A stretch of DNA of 64,000 bases from contig NC_063201.1 in assembly GCF_017589495.1 (NCBI RefSeq), positions 13,059,249-13,123,248 of the forward strand. The letters run 5' to 3'. Positions 44,964 through 57,500 of this stretch are shown here, piece after piece. This DNA comes from Alosa alosa. Taxonomy: Eukaryota > Chordata > Actinopteri > Clupeiformes > Clupeidae. Within the stretch, counting starts at the first letter, position 1. The number at the start of each line of letters is the position of its first letter. The position numbers and the translations under genes are program-made. Under the pieces are notes generated by a model. That model was not told the origin of the DNA. It saw only the letters and a list, made by a program, of their open reading frames with translations, and searched no databases.

Positions 44964-47900
44964 CTGCAAAAGAGAAATAAAAGATCACACCAAATGTTTA
45001 CACCTCAAGTAGCAAACTTGGATATGTCGAGGTGGCATTTTACATAATTTTTAATATCAAATTGCACCTTTGCATCACTGTATGTCATTTTGGTGTAATT
45101 TGAGTATTTTTAAGTATTTGTTCATTTTATGAAGTTATTATTTCAGTGTTATAAAGATGTTTTTTTAGGGATTTTAAGTTCACCAGCTGAGAAGTTTATT
45201 ATTTTACTACCTTGCACTACGGTTGCATCCTCTTTCTGTTGAAGTACATCTACGTCTGTGAGTACAAACCAGACATCGGTCATTTCACACATCAATAGAG
45301 CAAAAGAGTTAAATCATGTATTTAATTGTTATACATCCAGTTATTTAAAGAGAAGGGTAATATTGCTGCATGGGCCATTCAGTGTCAAATCACACAGAGT
45401 TCAGGAAAATGGTCACTGCATTGTCTCGGAATTTGCTCAGAGTTTGTCTACATAATGTTTAGGTCCCAAAACAAAGACCTGTAACTTCGTCCTTGATTTT
45501 TCATAATTTTTACACTCAAAAATTCCTGATCTTGGAAGCCATATTTGGACATTAGTCTACCCAAACTTAGTTGGATGACAAACATGTTCTCAGACTGACC
45601 AGACCATTTAAAGTTTGTACTATATGCCCATTTATTTTATATATGGCTCTTTATTTGGAACAAAGTTCAAATCTAGTGAAACCGAGATATTTTTTGTACC
45701 CCATTCTGTCTGCAAATACAATACTTTATCAATGTTGTGCCAATATTTGAGGTCTCCAAATGCACATGACATTAAAGATCAAACAAGGTGTGATTGCATT
45801 TTTGGGCCATTTTCATAAGACTAAAATGGTATGAACAGTAATTAAAAAAAATAATGAATTATACCAAATGTCACACTTTTTGCACTCTCCCCAACTCTAG
45901 GGCCTTACAAAAAGCATATACAATCTTTAATGATTCAGCCGTACTGAAAAATGGCAATACAGTACTTTTTAAAAATATTAATGCCCAAACATTGCTTCCA
46001 ATATAAAGTGTTTTCAGGCTGTAAAACGAAATAAATGTTAAGGTCTGAAAGACAGGATTTGATCAAATATTTTACAGTCCTTGGTTTTGGGGACCATTCA
46101 TGATATAGACAAGATTTCAACAAAATCTGAGGCAGGGAAGAAACAACTTTATCTGATTTGAAACAGAATTATCCATATACTTTTTAGTCACATTACAGCA
46201 TATGTAAGGGATAATGGACGACACAGTGTTCGGTTATCAGAAAAATAACGTACGTTTGAGACTGTAATGCAACCTGACGCACAGTGGAGGGGCCATTATA
46301 CCTTGTAAGTGCATTATTTTTCTGATAACTGAACGCCTTAGAGCATTATCCTGCTTATACCACTGTTGACAGTGTTATGTTATTTGCTGTTATAATTTCC
46401 CATTTTTAATTACTAAAACTTTCTTGTAGAACTACTTCTTTCCGCCACATATCAACTCATTTCTCAACTTGCAGGAATTTCAACCAACAATGGTATAATT
46501 ACAGTGTTATTTACTGTTGATGTATTAAGTTTTTTTTTTTTTTTTTTTTTTTCCCCGTAATCTACTTCCTGAATTTTTGGTCAACGATACCCGGGACACC
46601 GAAACACCGGTGCACATGAAATTTGGTGGCCCACTAGCCCCACTAGACTTTTACGGAAAAAAATTGTTTCGTCCCCGGGGGCCACTCCCCCCCCCGTGCT
46701 GGGCCCCTGAACCTGCAAAAAAGCAGTTTTTCCTAAATAACTACCTGAACCGAAGCACTGAGGATGAAGAATCTTTTTATGGTATGTTGGTCTCAAGGGC
46801 CCACATCAACCTGGCCCATAATCACTCATTTGTGATTTGCACCCCGGTAAAAATGAAAATGCAATATCATTCTGCTTTTAATCGCCCCTATCTTCAGTTA
46901 AGATGTTCAGAACTGCACCAAATTTTATGTGTATGATTGACCTGGCATTCTCTGGGGGTATGCCAAGTTTCGTAGAATTTCATCCATGGGGGGTCTAAAA
47001 AAAAAATTAGGTTATGTGTACATTTAGTGACTGTACACTCATTGGCCTGTAGATGGCGGTGCACACATATACACATGCACACACACACAGGCACCCACAT
47101 ACTATCGGTATTAGAACGGTCGATACATAATTACAAATTCAGTAGGATTAAAAGAAAGCCAAATATTCATCATCATCATCATGGCTGCATTTCCAGTATT
47201 GGCGATAAGTAGTCGTTTGTCCACTAGATGGCGCATCGTTGCAGTGAGACGTAATTTTGTTGGAAGTTAAAAGTGGGTTGGAAAAACATTGGGCTTCCTA
47301 CAAGGACTGTAGTTTACATGAAGAGAACATCTAATAAGGATAGGGCGATGTTCACATGAAATGTAATTCCCATTTCTTCTTGAAGCGAAATAAATCTGAG
47401 AATGTTTATCGGACATGCTTGGTTTTTACTGCAGGTACATTAATCTTATAATATCAATAAGGACCTAGGTACAATACGAAACTAGGTACGTACGTGGCTA
47501 GGAACCTGCAGTCTGCCCTGGCCGAACCTTCTGTTGTGTCTGAACTCCTGTCCAAGGAACTTAATAAAGGCTATGTTCTCGGCCCTTTCTCTGTCCCTCC
47601 TTTCTGCCCCTTCGCGTTAATTCCCCTCGGCGTGGCCCACTCGGAAGTACTCGGTAAAGAAAAGGCTGATTTTTGACATGCCCTCGCCCTCACTCCAACA
47701 TCTGGTCAGCGTTAATGAAATGATTCCCCTCGAACCGTTTTCACTCCCACGCTTCCGTCGACAATGCCATTTGCCTTATTAAAATCCGACAGGGAAGCTC
47801 TCCTGGCTAAGGCCGACATCACAGAGGCAGCGTTCAAGGTTATGCCGATTCATCCCGCTGGTTGGCCGTTGTTCTGCGTTAAGTGGCAGTCAACTTTTTA

Positions 47901-50900
47901 TTTCGCCGTCGCGGCTCACGTTCGGCTGCAGGAGTAGTCCCCACATTTTCAATTGTCTGTCCGGAAGCTGTGCTGGATTTTTGCTCCCGCCTCCGTTCAT
48001 CCTCCACCTCCTGGGCGATTTCCTGCTAATTGATTTCCCAGCGGACCTAGTTCAGGTCTGGGCGTCCTTCGCGCTGTGTTCTTGGAGCTCGGTGTCCCTC
48101 TGTCGGCTGAAGACCCTGGGCCCGTTCACTCTCTCGAATTTCTGGGCATTATCCTCGACTTCGGTTGCAATCACGGGCCTCTCTCCGGGGAAAAATTAGC
48201 TAGGATTCGCGAAGTGTCCGCCTCATTTCTCTCCGTGGGCACGTTGACCAGCGAGACCTCCTCTCTCTCTTTTTGCCATGCGCATCATTCCGCAGGGTCG
48301 CTCCTTTATTTCTCGCCTGTTAATTCTGGCCCTCCGTTGTCAATTTATCCGACCCGTCGCTCGACCTGGGTTGTCAGTGGGATCTTGGTTTCTGGTCTAA
48401 ATTGCTTACTGAATGGAACGGCATCTCATTTTTCTATAACGATCACTCTGATTCGTCTGTCTCTCTCGAGCTGTTCACGGATGCCGCTCCGTCTCTCGGT
48501 TTTGGGGGTTGTATAAAGACGCGTGGTTCGCAGAGAGATGGTCGGACGAATTTATGGCATTCGCCTCCGATGCTGCCTCGTCCGCCCTCTTCGAGCTGTA
48601 TCCCATCGTGGTAGCCTGCGTACTCTGGGGTACCCACTGGTCAAGGAAGCGCATCACTTTCTTCTGTGACAACGAGGCAGTAGTGGCCATAAGTAAACAA
48701 AGGTAAAGCTCGCTGCCCTAAAATAATGTCCTTTTAAGGAGGCTCACCTGGCACTCTGTTATACACAATTTCATCATAAAATGCCATTCATGTCCCCGGA
48801 TATTTTAACGTTCAAGCTGATGCCCTCTCGTCTCCGTTTGCAGGAATTCCACCGGCTCTGCCCTTCAGCCAACAAAGTGTCTACACCGTGCCCTCGTTTC
48901 GCCGAGCTGATCCTGGATTAAATCCTCTTTGCCTCAGTTCACTATTAGTGAAAGCCAAAACGTATATGTTAAAAGGCGTTGCTAAGTCCACAATCAAAGC
49001 CTATAATTCAGCCTGGTCCTGGTTCTCTATATTTTGTCAGCACCATCTGCGCCCATCCTCCCAGTTCTCATTTCTACCGTCCTGCGCTTTCCTGGTCTAC
49101 TGCTTTGATCACATGACCTCAAACTTCGTCAATTAAGCAAAACAGTCGCCGGTTTACAATTCCACGCTAGGCTCCCGACCCCGGTTTCCCTAGTCTGTTC
49201 TCCAACTCACAAATCGCCTTCTCCTCAAAGGCATCCAAAATTCTTCCCGGCTCCATTGATTTTCGCCTCCCCATTCGGCCGGATATTCTAAACATCATGG
49301 TGGCGGTGCTTAATAGCCAGCTACCAATGCGTTGATAGCCTGCTGGAGGCCTTCTTCCTCTCGGCTTTCTATGGCTTCATGCGGTGCGGAGAATTCACAA
49401 CAAATTCTCTGTACGACCCCACGCGTAATCTCTCTCTCTCTGATCTTTCCTTTTTCCCCACTTATTTCACCATTTGTCTGAAATATTCTAAAACCGATAC
49501 TTCTGGTTGTGGTACTACTATTTCAATTGCAAAAATAAACAATGCATTATGCCCGTTCGCTTCCATGGTTCATTACCTTAAATTACAGCCTCATACTTCA
49601 CCAGTTTTCCCCCTATTTATCACACCAGATGGTCAGGCCATGACACATCGCTGGTTCAGCAGCCAGCTAGCTAACGTGCTGCTCAAATGTAACCTCTCTC
49701 CAAAGAGGTTCACTTCACCTCATTCGCATTAGGCAGCCGACTGCCGCAAAAAAGGGCTGTCCCCGTCAAAAGCGCTAGGAAGGTGGTCATCCGACGCCTA
49801 CACATCATACATCAGACTAACGCCTCATGATGTTTTCGATGCTCAGAAATTACTCTCTCACGCTAACTCAGGTACCTCTTTACCTTCTCAAATTCTGGTG
49901 GCGGTGGTTAAATTCTGGCATTCGCCTGCACTAATCGCTGTAACGTACCGGGGCCCAGCATGCCGGTAGCTCGTGGTGATTTAGTCTCAGCCACAGGCCT
50001 GTTGCCCTCTTCACTGGTTGCCCAGCTCGTTCGACGCTTATGGTTCAGGTCAATACTCGCCGGTTGCCCGGCTCGTGATGCTCGTCTAGGTTGCCCTAGG
50101 CGCTGGTTTGCCAGTTTGGTCAGGTTGCCCTGGATGCGGTCGCCGGCCATCACTTGGTCTAGGTTGCCCTAGACGCTGGTTACCCAGCTCACTGTCCAGG
50201 TTGCCTTGGACGCCGGTTGCCCGGCTTGTGACGCTCGTCTAGGTTGCCCTAGACGCTGGTTCCCCAGTTCGGTCCAGGTGGCCCTGGATGCCGGTTGCCC
50301 GGCCGTCACATCTGTCTAGGTTGCCCTAGGCGCTGGTTGCCAGCTCATGGTTCAGGTCGCGCCCGTCACGGCGGTTGCCCGGCTCGTGGCGGCTTCGTCT
50401 AGGTTGCCCTAGGCGGCTGGTTGCCCAGTTCGGTCCAGGTGGCCCTGGATGCGGTCGCCCGGCGCGTCCGTTGGTCTAGGGGTTGCCCTAGGCGGCTGGT
50501 TGCCAGCTAATGGTCAGGTTGCCTTGGGCGCCGGTAGCCCGGCTTGCGTCTCATGGTCTAGGTTGCCCCTAGGCGCTGGTTGCCAGCTTCGCGCATAAGC
50601 ACTAAAGTCCAGGTTGCTCTGGATGCGGTGGCCTGGCTGCGTCCGCGATGTACTAGCTTCGCTAGTCACTGGGTGCCAGATGGTGAAGTGCTTATGGTCA
50701 GGTTGCCCTGGGCGCCGGTTGCCCGGCGCCCGCGGTGGTCTAGGTTGCCCTAGGCGCTGGTTGCCAGCTCGTCAAGCTTCTAAATCCCACTACAGCGAAA
50801 GCATGCTGCGGGCCCCACTACAACCCTGCTTGTATCCAAGCTGTTCCTTTATTCTCATTAAATTGTTAACTGATTCCTAGTCTGTCTACTGAGTCTTTCT

Positions 50901-51478
50901 GGTAGAAATGATGGCTTCAGTGAAAGTTCTACTAGGAAGACTCGTAGTGTAGCCTTTACTCCTCCCATGCTTACGGAGCCAATCTTAACTGCCTACTTCG
51001 GGAAAGCCCGCCAATCTGATCATTCACTCATTCAATCAGCTAGCCTATAGAATTCAGTGGGCTCTTTAAATATGTACCACCTAACACTGCTTCTGCTTCT
51101 CAGTACGCTGACCTTGACATCCCCTCCACCTCCCCTCCAGCCACCTCTGCCAGCAGTCCACGTCAATCGGGCATGGTCTGCCTGCCACATCATCTTCCTT
51201 CAGCCACGCCACCAGTTGGCCCCGTCACCGTCGTGGGGGTAGGCTCCCCGCCCCTGCCTTCATCCATCGGCGGGAGGCGAGATCGCTGGGCGGATCGAGG
51301 CGGGGCCTCGCCAAAGACTGTTGCCTATTCAGGACTCTATCATGCTTGTATCCAAGCTGTTCCTTTACTCATTAAATTGTTAACTGATTCTATTCTGTCT
51401 ACTGAGTCTTTCTGGTAGAATTGGCTATTCTACAATCTATTCACCTTTTCAGCGCCAGTAGGCTACTTTCTGTGCAGC

Positions 51479-51532
<54 letters not shown>

Positions 51533-54500
51533 CATGCCAAACAAGCATACACAAAAGTTTCAAGAGTGGGGGATGGAGTAAAAGATGGAGACAAATTGAT
51601 TAGTGTGATTTATTTTCGTGGAAAGGATGTAGTTCATCACAGTTCATCCATTGCAACTGGATTGATAAAAGGTCACTTACACCTGTAGGCTACATTGTAT
51701 TTGGGAAAAGCAAAAGGTATCAGCATAATGTTATTTATTTATTTATTTATAAACAAAAACATCTCTGTCAGTTCCATGCCGTTTTCACTAGCTATCAAAA
51801 ACAAAGGTCATTTTTGGATGGATGGATTTTTTGTGAATGTTTCTTCTTCTACATAAGATTTTAGTCATCTTTAGTTCATGTGATACTTTATTGTATCTGT
51901 TGTACTTTATTATTTATTGTCAATGCACAAATTAAGTAACAGTAGTCTGAAACGTTATTGTTAATGCACAAATTAAGTAACAGTAGTCTGAAACGAAATG
52001 CTGTTTTACATCTAACCAGTGGTGCAAATAACTGACATGTCCAAATGGGCCTTGATGAAATCGCATTAAGCTAGACTGTTCATACACATTTTAACGGGCC
52101 AAAGTTGAAGGAAGAGCTGTTGTCCGTTATTGTTCGTGCAAATATAGGCTGATTCATGTTCCCTTGCATTGTGTAACTGAGGTCCATGGCTAGTCTGGCT
52201 TTCACCAGACCAAGCTCAATCTTTTAAGAAAGCAAAAAATAAATAGCGGGCAGATCAGGCTGGGTTCACCCAGCCTAGTCCATAGGCACCCGTATTGTTT
52301 AATTTTCCGATTGAGATATCCACGCTCTGGCTATTCTAAATGCAAAAATGCATCAGGGAGTTATGACAAAACTGTAACTAACAAACTAGATCCTAATAGA
52401 AAGCTGTTAGCTTCCCTAAGCTACAGGTAGGCCTATTTACAACATAAATTGTCAATCATAAATAGGCTATGCTGGCGACACAAATAAAATCTCCTTTGGA
52501 AACCAATGGCTTACGCCTTACAGTATCAAGCGGACTTAAACTGCCATATCGTGGCGAAAAGTTGTAATAAAATTCACGCAGCTCCATGAGTCAAGGAAAG
52601 CGCGAATGAAGTAGCCACTTCTAAATGGGACCCACTACAGAGTAGCTTAAGGTGTGTTGCTAAAGCAGCCATAATGAAATGAAGGTGTCATTGTTTGGAT
52701 ACTTCACACACATGTGCTTTTTAATCTCACAGACTACAACTACCAAGCTGGAATCAAAGCACATCGATTCCCCTCTCAAACCCTGCACGCACTTAAAACA
52801 AATAAACAGGCGTCTCAGTCTCACGCATCTATTGGCAAAACTGTATCAGACCGGTGTAACGTTGGTAAATCTTCCATTGTACAGAATGATTTTTGTAGCA
52901 CGTGCAACAAATGACAGTCGAAAGATACAATTACAGTGCTGCTATCAATTTGCTTGGTATAACCGCATTTATAGTTTTCTACAAATGCAATCAATCAAAT
53001 TGGCCTCCATCACTCAACCAACGCTAATGGTAACATTACCTAGGTCCTTATTGATATTATAAGATTAGCATTACCTGCAGTAAAACCAAGCATGTCCGAT
53101 AAACATCCTCAGATTTATTTCGGCTTCAAGAAGAAATGGGAATTACATTTCATGTGAACATCGTCCTATCCTTATTAGACGTTCTCTGCGGTAAACTACA
53201 GTCCTGTAGGAAGGGTCCATTGTTTTTCCAACCCACTTTTAACTTCCAACAAAATTACGTCTCACTGCAACGATGCACCATCTAGTGGACAAACGACTAC
53301 TTATCGCCAATACTGGAAATGCAGCCATGATAATGATGATGAATATTTGGCTTTCTTTTAATCCTACTGAATTTGTAATTATGTATCGGCCGTTCTAATA
53401 CCGATAGTATGTGGGTGCCTGTGTGTGTGTGCATGTGTATATGTGTGCACCGCCATCTACAGGCCAATGAGTGTATAGTCACTAAATGTACACATAACCT
53501 ATTTTTTTTTAGACCCCCCCCCCATGGATGAAATTCTACGAAACTTGGCATACCCCCAGAGAATGCCAGGTCAATCATACACATAACATTTGGTGCAGTT
53601 CTGAACATCTTAACTGAAGATAGGGGCGATTAAAGCAGAATAATATTGCATTTTCATTTTTTACCGGGGGGTGCAAATCACAAATGAGTGATTATGGGCC
53701 AGGTTGATGTGGGCCCTTGAGACCAACATACCATAAAAGATTCTTCATCCTTGGTGCCACGGTTCAGGTAGTTATTTAGGAAAAACTGCTTTTTTTGCGG
53801 TTCGGGGGGCCCAGCACGGGGGGGGAGTGGCCCCCGGGGACGAAATGAAATTTTTCCGTAAAAGTCTAGTAGGGCTACATACCCACCAAATTTCATGTGC
53901 ACCGGTGTTTCGGTGTCCCGGGTATCAATGACCAAAAATTCAGGAAGTTTCGCTAGCGGCGGTCATAATAATGTTAGCGTAATGGGACAATCACCATGCA
54001 GCATGCAATGACTACTGTCATTTTGCAAGACAATCTTTCTGTTAAAAATAGTGTTAAGTGTTATTGAGGAGAGGTAACACCTGTTTAGTCAATGTTGACA
54101 AATACAAGGTCCACAGTGACGTTTGTGGGGTGAGAGGTAATCAACTTACTGTATTGACTGCATGTGTCGAAGCATTCACTTTCCGTGTTAAACCGGTTGC
54201 TGTTACCATCACAACCACCGTACCAGAAGAGCGAGCATGCACCGATCTCTGTATTATAATACCACCTCTGCTCATACTTTCCACAAAATCTGCCGGCATC
54301 CACACTGAGTTCACACTGAGCTGCAAGCAAGACAATCATGTTTACTTTTTGACATGCAGGGGAACAGACCAGTTTTAGTGTAGTTGAGGGCAAACAGACG
54401 TGCAAATCAGGTAAAACTTGCAACAGACAATTAGCCTTTTCAGAACAGACCTGTCAAAGGCTTTCTTTGTGAAAAAGGTGATGTTATGTGTAATTTAGCT

Positions 54501-57500
54501 TTTATTTTTTTCCTCATTTCATTTTTATTTTATTTACATAATTTTAAGAGGATTTACTGGTGTATTAATTTGTCACACGTCTTGAGCATTTTAGTGTTCA
54601 TTATAATGATTTTACAGGATTTTCAATTGTTTAATGTCACCTGCTTTGCATCCAAGAAAGCAGATGTTTAGACTGTCACACACAGGGAGCACATGATGGC
54701 TGCCCTACAGAGCCTGATGTTGAGTCATACAGAAAGTTTAAGTGAGGAAATGAGACTAAGTGCGATGAGCAGAAAGGGTACCATCAGTGTCTCCGCGCCC
54801 AATGGCCTGCTGACCCCCATCCTTTGTTTGGGTGTTCCGTGTCTGGTCCAGGCCTGTCTGCTCAGTATACTCTTCTACCTCCTCTGTGAATTCTTCCACA
54901 ACTTCCGTAGTGCCAGTGGATGTTGGCCAAGGGACCCTGAAAAAGAGCATGGGTTTCATTTTGATCTTTGGGTGTGGATACCTATAAGCAGGGGTGCCGC
55001 TGGGGGGTTTAGGACGATTCTAAGGGCCCAGCACTGGCTGGCATGGGGCTCCCGGAGAGCTCACCCAATAATACTATATTACCGGGGAGGGGGATTAATG
55101 TCTGTCCCTTGCCTATAAGAATAGCCTAAGTACAATATTAGCAAGGAATTAACAAGATATTGATGTCAACCAGATGGTGGCCTATAATTGCACTGACAAC
55201 TTGCTTTTGAAAACAATGATAATTTTAGTATAAAGGTATTTCTACTCTTACCTAGAACATAGTGTTAATTTTAACATAATTTTACTGGATTGTGATACAA
55301 ATATATTACTAAATATACTCTTATTCTACTTATTTTACATAATATACCCTTTGCCATTCTAGTAGACAATACAAACTCATATTGTCTAGAATGACAAAGG
55401 TTAGATTATGTAAATTAAGTAGAATAAGAGCATAAAAAACACAATCTAAACTGAACAATGAGCATAGCATCACGGTTTCCATAACATCAACTTACACCTT
55501 GATTCCGAGCAATCCCAGTGACCCCTAAGGGAAATTCAAAGTTGCAAAGTACTAGAGGTCTGTAGACCACTGGCCAAAAAACATTTGATGTTTTTGTCAC
55601 ACAGATCACATCAAAAAATCTGGAGAAATATATCCTTTAGAAGTCACATTCTTACTTTTCAAGAGGGCGTTCTGCAGCTTCAAGAACACTCCCTTGGTTT
55701 TGTTGCTGGAAATCCCGACACATCTGCTTGATAGTTGCAGAAGGGTATGTGTTCACCTCCCCTGTGTGAATATAAGCAGCCACACCAGAATCACTGCAAT
55801 GTAACCTCAGATGCTGCTTCATGGAATCATCTACATTCCATGTAAATAGCATAAAGAACACTCGGCTAGTATGAGCACAGAACTTTCGATGGAGACAACA
55901 CTATAGGCCTGTTGATGTGGTGTGGGCCTGGCAGAATCAGGCTAGATGTGGAGGCACTACAGACAAAAGCTCTTGTACTTAAAAGCAATAGCATAAATGT
56001 AATAAAGTGTACACATTGTTTCTCTCACCACATACTTCTAATAAGTAAAATAAAAGTTATTTTGGAAGTCATAATTTATTGTATGTTTGAGTGGGACTAC
56101 CCATTAGGCCCACATTTGGTGGTGGAAACTTTTCACTAATTAACTTTGGCTTGGCTTTGCTTACTTACATGTAAATCCATTTGACCACACCTTTCTTAAA
56201 GCAATTCTTTGTGCAATAGTGCATGTGTGTCTTTAGTTACCGCAAGCCGTTTTCACTCCCAAAATAGTACCTTATTCTGCTGAGAACATCAATCAAATCA
56301 AAACTATAGGCTAAACTAATCTTATACCTTGAAACTCAAAGTACAGATATAAAGAGAAAAGGGCAATGGTGAGTTTGTATAGATATAAGTAGAAAAGCAA
56401 GAAAGAATGCTGTTTCTCGCATAAGGGATTCCTTACTCTTAACGAAGCTCAGGAAGGTTCGCAAGAAGCGCTTGGCATATTCCTGCTCTCCTTGCTTCAC
56501 CTCTCCCAGATGGACCATATGTTGCTCCAAGGGTAGGCTGGCCAGCTCCTCCACTTGTGTGGTGTTGAAGGTGTCCCCAACAGTCAGTGTGAACAGCACC
56601 ACACCCTGACATCTTGCTAATTTGGAGGCATATTCAAGCTGGGCTCTATCCCAATAGCTCGTTTCCCCACCAATAATGGCAAGAACCATTCTGTTCTTAC
56701 GTGACTTTACGGCCGTCAGGAGGCCTCTTGTGATGACCCACTCCACTGCATATCCCAGCCCATAGGACCCACCAAGCTGCTGCATGCTCTGGAAAATGTG
56801 TTTTTTCATTGCACTGCTGTCCTGAAAACTCGTAAAGTCAAACTCCTCTTGGACAGGAACTTGTTCTGCTGTGGGTCTGTATGAGCTGGGAACTGGTTGA
56901 TACAAGGCAACTCTGGCCTGACCATCAGACCTGGATGGCTGGCTGCTCACAGCGATCTGCTCTACCACTGAACCTAGCAGCTCTTTCACACCCTCATACT
57001 GGTCTGCTTGCACATTGCGTGACCCGTCCACCAACACAGCCAGATCTAGGTTTACTTGAACAGGAGCTGGAGTCTTGTTCATATTGGAACAACTTGCGTC
57101 TCTTTTACAAGGATCTGAAATGAGTCAAAAGAGAATCACATAAAAAAAAAAAAAAACCTGTCAGCCGATGAAGGTTAGTCTACGTTGTGCACCATCTTTC
57201 ACATTGATAACAATTTGTTCTAAAATATACCTAATAATTGTATCACAGTCACAAATCTATATACGCAGATATGTAGTGCCTCTAAAAAACATTCACCTGT
57301 CCGCCTTGGACAGTTTCACCTATTCTTGTTTACAATATTGAATCAAAGGTGTGACGACTAGGTACTGTGAATGACTTGAATTTCCCCTTGGGGATCAATA
57401 AAGTATCTATCTATCTGAATGTTCTGTGTTTGCTAACAATAGGTTCTCTTGAATTGTCCAGTGTCCAAATTGTTGCTCAAATTAACTATATGAAATGCTA

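Larger units (their letters stand above)
47490..51420 (+). mobile_element. DIRS-like tyrosine-recombinase retroelement, decayed
   Basis: A plus-strand retroelement with reverse transcriptase (47,490-48,300), RNase H (about 48,400-48,710) and tyrosine recombinase (48,890-49,860), followed by an 80-bp minisatellite and paired terminal-type repeats (50,823-50,911 and 51,343-51,420). A recombinase after RNase H and no LTR integrase identify the DIRS group. Frameshifts and stops occur in all three domains. It lies in the last intron of gene A, antisense to it, between two 0.9-kb inverted repeats. Confidence 0.82.
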
